A stretch of 64,000 bases of DNA from Helicoverpa zea (GCF_022581195.2 NC_061453.1:10558001-10622000), one strand, 5' to 3'; shown: positions 14,064 to 26,276, counted from the first letter of the stretch. Made by a program: numbers and translations. Notes: generated from the letters alone by a model not told the origin.

Positions 14064-15161
14064 GTGGTATGGCAAATACGTTGGCTCAGTAACAACAATA
14101 AAAAGCACGACGGCGGCAGTTCTGACACGCTGGCGAAACTGTCATGCCGGGTGTGCCCAAACGTAATACGTGCAGATCAGTGTTTACACTCATCACACTA
14201 AGTCAGTAAGTCTTGGAACTATGCCAGCTGATCTCGTCTCAACAGGTAGATAGAGTCCGCGTGTTCCTAATGACATCACACTCTATACCCATTTCATGAT
14301 GATTCATTTCATTCAGAATAGTTTACCGAGTATTATTTTAAAACTGTTGCTTTTGTACGTAAATAAGTATGGACTGTTATCATAATTATCTACTTTTATC
14401 TAAATCAATACTATAGAAGACTAATCTAAGAATTTCTGATCTCTCGATGCTTTCATATTCTTCAAATATTCGTCATCTTTAATAATAATTAAGACTAAGT
14501 GAAATAGCAAGGCAATTAGAGATTGTCGATGATTAGACTCTTAAGTCTAGCCTTAAAATTGCTAGATATACTTTCGTCAAGAAGCATTAACCTAAGTAAC
14601 CATAACGCGATTACATTCAAATTTCGAAATAGCTGTACATCATAACCGCGTTAATATCTACGTTAGTAAATATGTAAAATAACTTAATTTAAAATAAGCA
14701 TGAAAACTTAATTCTAGTTATTTTTAGATTTATTATAAATGGATTAGATTAGGAATGCCATCGGAGCCATAGAAAGCAGCATGTGCATCGGACAGCTCTC
14801 TGCCTGTTATTAACTTTTTAAACGATTGTGTTAATTAGCGCACTTCACGAGGAGTCGCCCTCGAGCGCCGCACCGCATTGTGTCGAGTAAAAAACAATAA
14901 ACGATACGTTCCGCTATTAATTAAACCGCTATACGATGCACGTTTACTTCAGCAATAAGAGTACGGGATGGCAAATACAATTAAAATATCTGTTTTGAGT
15001 CCCGGCATTAATTTAACTTTTACAAGCAACTATGTGCCTACATTTTAAGGTTTAAATATTTGAGCTCATGCAGATTTGTTCAGCAGGAAAAGAAATCATT
15101 CTTCATCATGAAATAAATAAAATTCATATTTGTTTACTAACGTAGTTGTATTTTGTTACAG

Positions 15162-18100
15162 CAATTGTTCCGGTCGCAACAAGCAGCGGCAGCAGGAGGT
15201 CAGGCGGCAGCGGCACAGCTGCAGCTCCTACAGCAACAACAACAGCAACAATTTCAACTGCAGCAACAGTTGGCCGCTCAGCAGGCTTTTACCCAAGCGC
15301 CGTACGTTATCAATGCGGGACAGGAGGGTGCGCCGTACGTGAGCGCGTTAATAGCAGGCGTACCGCCTTACTATGGCGTCGCCGCGCCGTGGGGTGTATA
15401 CCCGGGGCTCGTTGCACAGCCCGCACAGCAACAGGCACAACAGCCTCGTCGGCCGCTGACTCCCCAGCAGGGAGAGCAGCAAGTAAACGGCCAGGGACAG
15501 TATGTGATCCCCTACTACGACCCCGGCTCACTAGTAATGGGCGGACGCAATGGCACTCCACTGCGGCTCGTCTCGCCCGGCGGCGTGCTCGCGCCTCGCC
15601 AGTACCAGCCCGCGCCGGCGCACCCTGCCGCCTCCGCCGCGCCGCCGCAAGCCGCTCAGCCACAACAGCCGCAGCCTGGTAAGAACTGCTTTGTGAACAC
15701 TTCTCACTGTCATCCACGCACAATGCATACTCACTGTTGCAGCTTCTTACGAACTACGATCAGAAAGAACCTAAACCCTCTAAATATTTTTAGCAACCGT
15801 AAAAGATGATCCTCTGTGTTTCATAAATGACCAACAAGGATCAGACCAATGCCGTAGGCTAAATCTGCCTTTATGTCGCAGTCATCTGGTTGAAGCCGCT
15901 ATTTGATTGAAGAACTTATGTACCGTGCCTGAACGTTATTTAGCCAAATCGTTGAATGTATAACCGACTTTGCCAGTTTCGGCTCAAATATTTTAAAGTA
16001 GCCAGTGACGGAGGAACAGTAGTTCGATCTATACTGTCATACTATTTTATTACAAATAACGCGCTTTAAATCAACACACGCGCACAACGCTAGAACTATA
16101 GGTTAGACAGAGTCTTCTATGCGACCTGTTTGACGCCATCTGCGTTTTGGTGATAGCACTGCAGTGGGAAAACAAATTAATCACAAAAAAAAAACAATAC
16201 GCTACCAAGATGGATAATTGAGTAACGCTTGTTCAATCAACTTTTGTCGCAGTTATTAGATTAACTGTACTCATTTAAAAAACACGACTTGTTCAATCAA
16301 ATTGCAGCTTCAACCAGATGACTGCCACATATACAGCCTTGGCCAAAAGTATTGAGCACCCATGACATCTTTCAGTTTTATGCGGAGTATCAAACAGAAA
16401 TAAAACAAAACTTTTTTTTTATTTGTAATTTACTATTTATTCATTGAAAATTAATATTTTGTGGGTCCACCCTTTGCCTTAATTACAGCAGAATTTTTTT
16501 TTGGTAAACAGCTAACAAGATTTTTACAGTCTTCAGCAGTAATCGCGTTCCATTCTAGGCGCAGGTAGCGTTTCAATTCTTCTCTGTTGTTAATTGTGTG
16601 GCGCCTAACTCGACGCTTTAATAAACCCCATAAATGTTCTATGGGGTTCAGATCTGGCGACTGGGCAGGCCAGTCAAGAAGCTCTATGCTATTTTCCTGA
16701 AACCAAGTCATAGTGCGGGCAGATTTGTGGCAAGGCGCGTTATCCTGCTGGCATTTATCACTATCCATGTTCGTGTCACCGAAAAGTTTCGTGAATGAAG
16801 GCAGCAACGCAGTTTCTAGCACATTTATGTACTTAGAAGAGTCCATGCGGCCCTCACACACGAACAATTCGCCAACTCCAGAATCTGTCATGCAACCCCA
16901 GGCCATTATACTGCCGCCGCCGTGTTTTACGGTTGGGACCACACACTCTGGCTTAAATTCTTCGCCCACCCGGCGACGCACAAAGGTCACACCAGGTGTA
17001 CCAAAAATCTGCAATAAAGAGAAAAATATTGAGTTCCGGAAATAAAAAGAACTTCCTCTGTGCGTTTAGAATTTAAACCATTTCATATTATTTTGTGAGG
17101 GCATTAAATTGACTTACTCACCTCAAAGTTTCATTCGTCTGACCACACAACATTTGACCAATCTTCAGCGGTGAAAGTTCGGTGTTGTAAGGCCCATTTG
17201 TACCGAGCTTTTTTGTTGCTCTCGGAGAGCCATGGCTTCTTCCTAGCTTTACAGCCTTTCAGACCAGCTTTCTGAAGTCTTCTACGAGTAGTTCGAGCAG
17301 AAATTGTTTTCTTCATTTGTTCTGAAAACTCAGCAGCGAGCTCTGAAGATGTTTTTTTCCTATTTCTTAATGACTCTCTTAGTAACTGACGATCCTGACG
17401 GCCTATGGTGATGCGTTTGCGCCCGGTTCTCGGTGTATTTTGATGTGATCCGGTATCAGAGAATCGCTGAATAGCATAATGCACGGATCGGCGCGAACAT
17501 TTCACAGTTTTGGAAATCTCTACTTGTGATTTCCCTTGCCCGTACAGAAGCTGTATCTGCACTCGTTATTCTAAATAAAGTTCGTTTCATTTTGGCTTAT
17601 CGCAACTATAACACTTAAAACTTTGAAATAAAATACCAAAGGCGCACTAGATCACTGGATGTTGTCTCAACGAGCGATGGTAGCGAACTAGAAAATAAAT
17701 TCAAAAATTGTAAAAGACACATTTTCTTGCACCCAGGTGTTTTATTGTCAACTGCGGCATAAGTCATTGTTTTAAAATCTTTATAGATAACCGATAAAAG
17801 AATACTTCAACGATAGATTCGGGTTTCTCCCATAATTACCGTGATCTAGCGAAATTTGTAAGGTGCTCAATACTTTTGGCCAAGGCTGTACATGTTTTGT
17901 TCGGTGTAAGGCAGAGTTGGTGTGAAGGGCCGACTGACTTTGAAATTAGGAAATCCAACAAAATTAAACAATCTGCGTGTATAGTAATAAATATGATTGA
18001 TTAATTTAAACTACCGCTATTGTGGAAAGACTTAAACTTTATTCACATCAATTAAAATGAATGACAATATTTTGCTGCGAATCTCGCGAAGCTGTGATCT

Positions 18101-21100
18101 TCCGCTGTGAAACTTATGAAGATGTGAAGAAATACAGTATCATGGCATAACTTGTGCCACAAATTGCAGAAGCACACTCACTTTGAGGTATTTTTGCGTT
18201 CATAAATAAGGAAACAGTTTTTTTTTTACACAATTTCATGATTTAAATTCGTGTCAAGAATTATATTATGTCACCATGTAATCATTAATAAATACTTGCC
18301 ATGATTTATTTAATTAAATGTCTTTAGTGGCGTATCAAAATTATTAGGGTAAGGGCCTTTTATTGTCATGCCTGTTTGCGGCCACATGCAGGCCAAGCAA
18401 GTACGGGTGGCTCCCACAGCCTGTTATGAGTTTTTATAGTCAGTGTCATACTACTCCGTGGCAGAAATCTGACCTGCATGCGGGGTGCAAACACTCGTGT
18501 CGGCAAAATGGCCCTAACGTCTTGTATTTAGGTTCTTTCCTTAATTATTCAAAGATAAGAAACTGTTACAGTAAATATGCTAAAGATTTTTGTCTAACAA
18601 TGTATATAAAACTTAATATTTACCATATTTCAATAATATACTAATGTTACGCATGTCGTGAAAAGATAAATTATATGTAGAGCTAAAATTAATAATTTAC
18701 AATCAGTATTTTCTTGACATTATGTAGAACTCAGGGAACGTTTATTAATACAAATAATGATTTCATTTTCAGTAATAATAGTTGTAGGGATCTAGATCAT
18801 GCTACTAAGTAAGAGAGTATCAGAGTAGATCAACACTGATGTCTTCAGAGCACTCACACAACAGTACAAATATCAGTTGCTTGGAATTTTGCCTGCCGAA
18901 CTAGTGACGTTTTAGCTTTTTTGGCCATTACATTTTAAACTCGCATTGTGTATTACTTGTATATATGTAATTCTTTTTTTTCTGTTTAAGAAGTACTTTT
19001 GTGTATAGCGTTAATATTTGTCAAATGTATTTAAATTTTGCTTAAATATGCTTTAAGGTAGAGGTCTTATGTTAACAGGTTTAAAATTCATTTTATTGAA
19101 ATTACATATTTGGTGTTTTAAACTAACATAACATATGCGATTTGAACCAAAATCCTACGACAGTAACTAACATAACTGTGTTATATATGTTTTTTTTTTT
19201 TAGTATTTTATCTTCTTTCTCTTTATTCACCAAATTAATCTGCTGAAATAACTAGGTTTCAGAAAATCGTCTCATGGGAACTGGGGTTAAATGATATTTC
19301 CTAAAGTTGTACTATCTATGGTTGAAATAAATCAATGGTGCATTTGTGACGTTTGACAAGCCGTCTCCCTATATACTCCCACTAGCCGTTTTCCCGCGAT
19401 TTCACCCGCGTCCCGTGGGAGCTACTGCCCGCACCTTGATAAAATATAGCCTATGTTACTCGTGGATAATGTAGCTTTCGAATGGTGAAAGAATTTTTAA
19501 AAACGGTTCAGTAGTTTTTGAGCCTATTCATTACAACCAAACAAACAAACAAACAAAGTTTTCCTCTTTATAATATTAGTATAGATATATAAATATATAT
19601 AATTGCCCTATAATGTACTTCGTCATATACCCCCTCATTTACTCCTTTATGTACTACTTCTATGCACCACCTTTTACTATGTGCTCCCTTATAAAAATGT
19701 CACTGAGACACTCTTGTCTGCCATTTTTCAATATCAGATCAGACGACGAAGACAAAAATCTCGAAACGAAAAGTCAAAATGATTAACTAAACTAAAAACC
19801 CAGTTCTAGCCGCTATAATGAAGGTTACACCTAGTTCTAACCAAAGATACTACTTAGTTTAGCATGTGACCGGCTACGACTGGATTTTGCCAGCTAGAAA
19901 TATGTGTAACCAACCGCACTTAAAACTTTAGCCTTTACAGGTATTATATAACAATTAAACTTAAATTAGAAGTATTTTATGTTTCGTTATAACCGTGTAA
20001 AGTAAATTGCGTTATACTCAGTTGCTGAAATTGTCTGTCAAAATGCATATCTATATATATAAAAATGAACCCCGCTTTCCGTTGCCACGACATAACATGA
20101 AAACGGCTTGACCGATTTGGCTGAAAATGAGAGGGGAGGTAACTTAGACCCGGGAGAAGGTTTTAGGATAGTTTTTTGTCACCATCCGGCCACGGGACGC
20201 GGGTGAAACCGCGGGCGAAAGCTAGTTTTGAAATATTTCTCCAATAAATATCCAACCTTAAAGTCGCACTTTTAATGGCTCGTATCACATTTGTGCAGTT
20301 TTTTAGTTATGTAGTCATATAATACGGTACTTACCAGTAAAGCAAACACCTCTGAGATTATCTTGATTATTGTATATTCTTGTCTGATCACAAATACTAA
20401 TAAATCATATGTCAAAGGTCACTCCAGAATCCTTGCATAGTTAAATGTACTGCAATACTGCAAAAAAAATATGCACTCTGTTGTGAGGACTGTGTGCTGC
20501 TACCTGTGTGTGAATTTTGTCCAAATTGTTCAGCCATTGTATGCTATAATTTCTTTTTATTACAATTATTGTAAGTAACATAACCGATACTTACTCAAAT
20601 AATAATTATGCTTATTTTGACATATTTTATCTTCGGTATACACCTCAGTTGAAAAGAAAACAGTACGATGCTCGGCCAAACGTTTAATTAAAAACAATTG
20701 TGTATATTTAATTTATACAATATAATTCCTCCAGTTAATGTAGTAAATTACATGGGTTTCATAGTTTCTTATAACTTCATATATTTTTTGTTATAGTAGT
20801 CATTAAAAGCTCTTATTCTTATGTATTACGTAAAAATTTTAGAATTTTATTTTGAAAATCTGTCAAATATGTCAGGTCATCAGCGCCCGTTAAAACTCAT
20901 CATGTTTGTCTTTTAAAAGATTTGATTTCTGATACCTGTCTTTAGTATCGGTCATAATTTTATGAAACGATAATAGATGCGCTTTTGTTAAAAGAAATCA
21001 AGATAAAATTGCAAATATTGTAGCAGAAATATGCATGTAAAGCGCGCCGGGACCGTCAGGGCCTTGCGTGCTACACGGTCGCCAGCACACACACGGTAGG

Positions 21101-24100
21101 CCTGGACCGCGGAGGTATGTCCTGTTGCAGGTGGCGCCACACAGGCCCGACGCGACTCGCTAGAGTTCGGCGGCGGCGGACCGGCCGCGGCTCTGCAGGA
21201 GTACGCGGCGCGCAAGTGGGGCCCGTCGCCACTGTCGCCGCCGCTGGGCGCCGCCCTGGGCCCCGTGGGGCTGCGGCCCGTGTCAGCCGCGCCCGGCGCC
21301 GAGACCGCCAAGTACAGGTGCATTGCCGCACTACCGCGCACCGCGTCGCTGCACCCGCCCGAGCGCTTTTACTCTTGTCAATCACGGTCTACACTAGGTT
21401 ATTAATCGGTCAAGATTTATCAACGTGCTGCCTGCACAATCTGTTATAAAAATAAGGTTGTTAATCGATCTTCTCCTGCGATTATATATCTACTACAATT
21501 TCAAAATTCTACTATCTTTTTCCAAGGTGAGAAGGAAAGAACACCTACAGAAATAAAATCCAAAATTCTAGAACGTTACGCACTGGCTTTTGGCGTAGCG
21601 TGCATATTTATGAAATCAACAAAGATTAGTCAATCCGCGTGCACTACGATGAAGCCGAAACAAGAATAGAAGCTGCGCGTTCGGGTGCAATTGATGTTTC
21701 GAGCGCGCCTCTTGTATATTGTAAATAGTTGTATGCCATCTTTGTTAATATGACACCTCAGTCGCTAATTTTGTACAGATCTGCCCGTGGTGGCATTTGA
21801 GCATGTTCATTAAATTAATTTATTCGATTTTAATTTCTAGAATCATTAAGAATAGGTACATGTTTCCTTGAATACCTTTATATTTTTCTTTCAGAGCCGT
21901 GAGCAGCTTAGCACAAGGTCTCACATCAAATGGAATGTTCGGATCGTCTTCATCACTCCTTAGCAAACTCGGCGGCGTAGGAGCTATATCAGGTCTGTAC
22001 TACACATCTCAACCATCCATCGACAACTGTACATTTTGTAAATAGCTTGTATTTTATGTAAATAATAATAAACTGTATATTAAACACACACGATTAGTGT
22101 TACTTACTTATTCTTAAATGAATTTAAGCGAGAGTTATAGTAGGATACGAAAAAACTCTACCTCTGTGATATTTTTCAGTATTCCTAATTATATACAACG
22201 GGTGCTATTTGAATTATTACAGCTATGCTGCTCCCCGCGAATATTTTCAATTCGGTCAACATTTACCAGGCAAAAATTATCCGTCAGTGATAGGGGACGT
22301 ATATCTCGGTGCTTATGGTAATGTATCGTGTATGGTATGGTTGCAGAGCTGGTGGGCGGCGGCGTGGGCGGCGTGAGCGTGGGCGTGGGCGGCGTGGGCG
22401 CGCTGGTGGGCGACAAGCCGCCCGCCGGCCGCTCGCGCCTGCTCGAGGACTTCCGCAACAACCGCTTCCCCAACCTGCAGCTGCGGGAGCTCGCCAACCA
22501 CATCGTCGAGTTCTCGCAGGATCAGCACGGCTCTAGGTAACATGCCAAATCTACTCAACATACATATAGTTCGTTAACAAAAATTCTCATTTCAATTTTA
22601 TCCTGAAATTACCACTTTTCTTTATGCTTATGCATTTCTCACATTTTAGCAGTTGCAACCTTCAGACATGATTGGTTTGATTAAAAAGCTACTTTTTTTA
22701 CCCTTTCAGGTTCATCCAACAGAAATTAGAAAGAGCTACTGTTCAAGAGAAACAAATGGTGTTTAATGAAATAATTGGCGCTGCGTACAGTCTAATGACT
22801 GACGTATTCGGAAATTATGTGATACAAAAATTCTTTGAATTTGGAACTACAGAACAGAAAACTACATTGGCACAAAAGGTAAGTCCAGATTTATACTTTT
22901 TTCATTGTACCCTAAAGTGAAAACCATACTTGTAAAGGCACATTCAACAGTCGCCGCTGTCATTACTTTTTGCTCAGGCAGTGCGGCGACTGCTGCGCAG
23001 ACAGGTTGTGAGATCTTAAAGTAAATTTATTGTTAAGGATATCAGAACGGCCGCCTTCTCAGTTCGTTATTTGAGATTTTTTTTTATACTGGCGGGATTT
23101 TAATTTTTGTTTTTGCTTCTAACAACATGCTTAAAAATGTTTAGGTGCGCGGCCATGTGTTGAACCTGGCATTACAAATGTACGGGTGTCGGGTCATTCA
23201 GAAGGCGCTGGAGTCTATCCCGGCTGAGCAGCAGCAGGAGGTGGTACGCGAGCTCGATGGACACGTGCTCAAATGTGTCAAGGATCAGAACGGCAACCAC
23301 GTTGTAAGTATCCCTCCATTTCATTCACAGATACTTTTACATAGAAAACAATATAAAGCGGGTAGTGTAACAACGATGTAAATACGTAATACGGTTTTTC
23401 CAGGTCCAAAAATGTATTGAATGCGTAGAGCCGACGGCTCTGCAGTTCATAATCAACGCTTTCGCTGGGCAAGTGTACGCGCTGTCGACGCACCCGTACG
23501 GCTGCCGCGTCATCCAGCGCATCCTGGAGCACTGCACGGCCGAGCAGACGGCGCCCGTGCTCAGCGAGCTCCACGCGCACACCGACCAGCTCATACAGGT
23601 ACAGCCGGCCCTCCGCAGAGTCCTCGAAGAGTATTAGCTAGCCGCCTAAATTGCACACTTTATATCATTTCAATAATCTATTTTTTGAGCGAACACGTGA
23701 GTGGTCTAGTTCCTCGAGGCAATCCCGCCTTATAACTGCACACTTGCAGTGATGTTCCCCAAGTAGGGTCGCAGAGGGTGTAGGAGGCGGTAGTAAAACG
23801 TTGCGTGTCGACAGGACCAGTACGGCAACTACGTGGTGCAGCACGTGCTGGAGCACGGCGCGGCGGAGGACCGCTCGCGGCTGGTGGCGGCGGTGCGCGG
23901 CAAGGTGCTGCAGCTGTCGCAGCACAAGTTCGCGTCCAACGTCGTGGAGAAGTGCGTCTCCCACGCCACGCGCAACGAGCGGGCGCTGCTCATCGACGAG
24001 CTCTGCGGCTTCAACGACAAGTACGCATTATCATACTCCACCCGACCGCCCACATATCTACCTTGTGTGTATGCATGTGTACGACTATTTTTATGCAGTC

Positions 24101-24512
24101 GGGTCTTGAATTTTTTTTATTCAGCTCAATAGTTTTATTATGGGCTTTAGCCCAGTAGAAAACGATTTCGCATGTAGACGCAGACGAATCGTTATTTAAT
24201 ATGGGTGCAAGCCAAATAGAGCTGTATGAACATGTGTCCCTCCTACTAGTGAAATAAACCTGTCGTATTTGCGTTTACAGTGCTCTCCACGTGATGATGA
24301 AGGATCAGTATGCGAACTACGTAGTGCAGAAGATGATTGACGTAGCGGAGCCGACGCAACGCAAGGTGCTGATGCACAAGATCAGACCGCACATCGGCTC
24401 GCTACGCAAGTACACTTACGGCAAGCACATAATCGCGAAACTCGAGAAATTCTTCATGAAGGCACCGGAGCTGGGGCCCATCGGGCCGCCGCCTCCCAAC
24501 CCTGTGCTGTAG
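15162..24512 (+). CDS. pum: Pumilio RNA-binding protein, C-terminal 650 residues (nine exons)
   Basis: Pumilio binds UGUANAUA elements in mRNA 3' UTRs and represses translation in the cytoplasm. The 5' exons are outside or unrecognised. Exons read from splice sites are 15162-15678, 21131-21317, 21895-21992, 22347-22536, 22710-22878, 23145-23303, 23404-23598, 23815-24020 and 24281-24512 (stop TAG). All junction phases agree and give 650 codons. The first exon is Gln/Ala-rich. The PUF domain begins at GRSRLLEDFRNN (about residue 299) and its eight repeats carry the core residues SRFIQ, NYVIQ, CRVIQ, NHVVQ, CRVIQ, NYVVQ, SNVVE, NYVVQ. By the known PUF code these read A-U-A-U-A-U-G-U from repeat 1 to 8, which is UGUAUAUA in RNA orientation. 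The 5.45 kb intron after the first exon carries a MITE and a Tc1-like element. Identity is certain; the exact start of the upstream part is unknown. Confidence 0.96.
15874..16329. mobile_element. MITE with ~38-bp inverted ends, TA target site
   Basis: The left end (15874-15911) and the right end (about 16292-16329) are inverted copies with about five mismatches; the core GCAGTCATCTGGTTGAAGC (15878-15896) is perfectly inverted at 16306-16324. It is flanked by TA (15872-15873 and 16330-16331), as in mariner-like MITEs. No coding capacity. It lies in a pumilio intron and directly abuts the Tc1-like element that follows. Confidence 0.7.
16334..17888 (-). mobile_element. Tc1-like transposon (DD34E), 1555 bp
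   Basis: Perfect 27-bp terminal inverted repeats (16334-16360 and 17862-17888; they begin CAGCCTTGGCCAAAAGTATT) are flanked by TA duplications at 16332-16333 and 17889-17890. The element carries one transposase gene on the minus strand. It lies in a pumilio intron, opposite in orientation to pumilio. Identical ends suggest a fairly recent insertion, although the transposase is damaged. Confidence 0.95.
16451..17590 (-). pseudogene. Tc1-like transposase, two exons, interrupted
   Basis: Tc1/mariner transposases cut and paste the element at TA sites. The N-terminal exon (to 17122) has a helix-turn-helix region (YGQGKSQVEISKTVKCSRRS). The C-terminal exon starts at 17008. Between them is a 113-bp intron (17009-17121) with GTGAGT donor and TTGCAG acceptor. 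The catalytic triad is visible: D in VVWSDE, D in QQDNAPCHKS and E in DLNPIEHLWG, with 34 residues between the second D and the E. Damage: an in-frame TGA directly follows WSDE, and the likely ATG (17588-17590) is out of frame with the body beginning near 17562. The gene is therefore probably inactive. The stop is at 16451-16453. Confidence 0.88.
18353..18514. mobile_element. Possible Harbinger-type MITE, 162 bp
   Basis: The sequence starts GGGCCTTTTATTG and ends GGCAAAATGGCCC and is flanked by TAA at 18350-18352 and 18515-18517. The inverted ends match only over the first few bases with a one-base shift, so the call is tentative. Confidence 0.4.
19382..19585 (-). mobile_element. Helitron-like non-autonomous repeat
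   Basis: Read on the minus strand it begins TCTATACTAATATTATAAAG and ends in CTAG, with A before and T after, which is the Helitron insertion pattern. A GC-rich short hairpin (GCGGG...CCCGC type) precedes the CTAG end. It contains a (GTTT)n tract. Same family as 20050-20225, 42651-42839 and 57234-57426. Confidence 0.65.
20050..20225 (+). mobile_element. Helitron-like non-autonomous repeat
   Basis: It starts TCTATATATATAAAAATGAA and ends GCGGGCGAAAGCTAG|T with the terminal hairpin GCGGGTGAAACCGC nearby. A diverged member of the same family as 42651-42839. Confidence 0.6.
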
Positions 24513-24651
24513 TCTGTGTAAAGTATTAAACGTCCGCGGGTGTAGGCTGATGCGACGGCGCGGGTATCGCCCGCCTATTATAAATTTTGTGAATATTTGC
24601 GATTGTACATTTGTAACTATAGAGCTCGCCGCTTGGTCGCCCGCCGGGCCG

Positions 24652-24689
24652 GCGCCGCCGCCGCCGCAGCGCTGCAGCGGCGGCGGCGC
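24652..24689 (+). promoter_or_regulatory. GC-rich hairpin in the pumilio 3' UTR
   Basis: The arm GCGCCGCCGCCGC at 24652-24664 is the reverse complement of 24677-24689 (GCGGCGGCGGCGC). Thirteen G-C pairs are possible with a short GC-containing loop. It lies 14 bases upstream of the exact UGUACAUA site. A structural role is inferred only. Confidence 0.55.
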
Positions 24690-24702
24690 GGGCTGCGGCC
24701 CC

Positions 24703-24710
24703 TGTACATA
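24703..24710 (+). promoter_or_regulatory. Pumilio recognition element TGTACATA in pumilio's own 3' UTR
   Basis: It matches UGUANAUA exactly, the motif predicted from the eight PUF repeats encoded upstream. One exact match in 1.2 kb could occur by chance, so autoregulation is only a possibility. Confidence 0.5.
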
Positions 24711-25705
24711 CGTAGCGGCAGACTGATGTACAGAACGATACGATATACTGTATACTGTAACAATAGTTGTACAGCGTCGACGCCGACTCCGGTGCTCGGC
24801 CGTCGCGTCACCGCGGCGTAGCGTTTATTGCGTTTCTAGCTCTTAAGTGTTCTAGTATTATTCGTTGTTCGTATGAATCTATGTATAAATATTTGAACGT
24901 CTCTCATTCTCGTGTAATTTATGAATCGAAGGAAAGCGGTGGTTTAATGGACCCCGGCGTTTCCATAATTTTAGCTCGTTGTAGATTTACTATTAGCTGG
25001 GCTAGGGGACCTTGAATCTTCTAAAGCGATAATGAGATGCCGCAGGCAGTTCTGGACAATCGGCACTATAGTCGTGATTATTATATTATTATTTTGTACT
25101 ATTCTTCAAGTCAAGCTCTCGTTTAAGTTATAAACCGGCTTTCAAATCGTACATAGCTTATCTTGTTTAGTGCCGGAGTGTATAGTTCGTCGATTATAAT
25201 TTTGTGAAAATGATATTTTTGTATATTTTTTATGTAATTAATTTAAGTTATTTAGTTAATGAGTCTCCGAAAATGGTCGGAGCGAGCGCTTACGAGTGGG
25301 TGATGCTTATGTTAGTGTAGGCGCAGCATGTCCCGCGCTGCGCGTAGGTTATAGTGATGATTGTAAAGTCCTGTACTGATAGTTGTAGTCCCGAGGTCTA
25401 CCTTGCCGGTTGCACGTCACAAGCGTAGCTACTCCTCATTCCCCCTGTGTAATTAATTTTTATAGGAAGCGTAGTTTCCTACGACACCTCAAGATTTTTT
25501 ACGTTTAGATGTAATTGAAAATAAAATTATTGTATATGGCTGTACAAAAATGTTAACAAAATGATTTGTAAAACCCGTATGTGATGGAATAAGGCGAGAC
25601 GTGGAGAGCGGCGAGGTGTGACTGATCGCGGCTCTATACGTCGCGTCTTGTAGGTTGTACTAGATAACATTTATATGATGATCCATCTATTTAGACATTA
25701 ATTAT

Positions 25706-25711
25706 AATAAA
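25706..25711 (+). terminator. Polyadenylation signal AATAAA of pumilio
   Basis: AATAAA about 1.2 kb after the stop codon, in ATTATAATAAAGC, followed within 40 bases by T/GT-rich sequence. It is the last good signal before the repeats start at 25.9 kb. Confidence 0.6.
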
Positions 25712-25904
25712 GCATTTCTGTAATAATATTACAAAGTATTTATCGTTTTATTGCTGCATCACTCTTCCATACCCCTTTCACACTACAGACTTTCGGATTC
25801 CTCGATATCGATGGAATCGGATAGCAGTCACAGCACACCATTCTATGAATGCTCCTAGGAACTCAATGAACTATATAATTTTTTTGACGATCCATAAATC
25901 CCCC

Positions 25905-26066
25905 GAGCCTTTTTCCCAACTATGTTCGGTCGGCTTCCAGTCTAACCGGATTCAGCCGAGTACCAGTGTTTTGGGCACAAGGAGCGACTGCTTATCTGAC
26001 CTCCTCAACCCAGTTACCCAGGTAACCCGATACCCCTAGGATAGACTGGCGTCAGACCTAGGTACT
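25905..26066 (-). repeat. Partial tRNA-SINE body, reverse orientation
   Basis: GAGCCTTTTTCCCAAC, CGGCTTCCAGTCTAACCGGA, GGAGCGACTG and CTGACCTCCTCAACCCAGTT match the reverse complement of the 3' body of the SINE at 55295-55664. The tRNA-like head is absent. Confidence 0.75.
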
Positions 26067-26075
26067 GGCTTGAAA

Positions 26076-26276
26076 CAGGGGCCCGATTCTCCTAAGTTAA
26101 TAACGTCAAAATTGAAAAGAAATGAATATATTGAATCGCGAATATTGGATCGCAGCCGAATGTGAGTCGTATGTCGCTTGAGTAAAATTAGGAGTCAATC
26201 GGGCCCCTGGCCTGGCTATTGGGATCATATTGCGATTCGATTTTGACATTATTAACTTAGGAGAATCGGGCCCCTG
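26076..26276. mobile_element. MITE with CAGGGGCCCGATTCTCCTAA ends
   Basis: It begins CAGGGGCCCGATTCTCCTAA and ends with the exact reverse complement. A further internal inverted TCGGGCCCCTG lies near 26200. The same family occurs at 44081-44457 and the right ends share about 60 bp. No clear target duplication is visible, so the superfamily is open. Confidence 0.75.

Larger units (their letters stand above)
1..15161. other. Gene-poor region, probably upstream intron of pumilio
   Basis: No exon with both a convincing protein family and splice sites is visible here. The region lies directly upstream of a pumilio exon that starts in phase 0 at a good acceptor, so it is most simply a long pumilio intron; 5' pumilio exons must lie upstream or were missed. 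It is AT-rich with CpG-rich islands around 5230-5440, 6730-6900, 12700-12860 and 13300-13560 that could be regulatory. Repeats inside it are listed separately. All open frames here are short, lack family resemblance, and often overlap on both strands of the CpG-rich patches. Confidence 0.5.
24513..25735 (+). other. pum: 3' UTR of pumilio
   Basis: The segment follows the pumilio stop codon and ends near an AATAAA at 25706-25711 followed by a T/GT-rich stretch. It contains one exact Pumilio recognition element, TGTACATA (24703-24710), plus variants ending in T or G (for example TGTACATT near 24605 and TGTATATT near 25219). It also contains a strong GC hairpin at 24652-24689. The exact cleavage site is inferred. 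Confidence 0.7.

Noticed and set aside
15310..15734. Long minus-strand frames under the first pumilio exon
   Set aside because: Shadows of the GC-rich, Gln/Pro/Ala-coding pumilio exon.
22189..24158. Many Arg- and Ala-rich frames on both strands across the PUF exons
   Set aside because: The true frame is fixed by the PUF repeats and by splice phases; the others are shadows.
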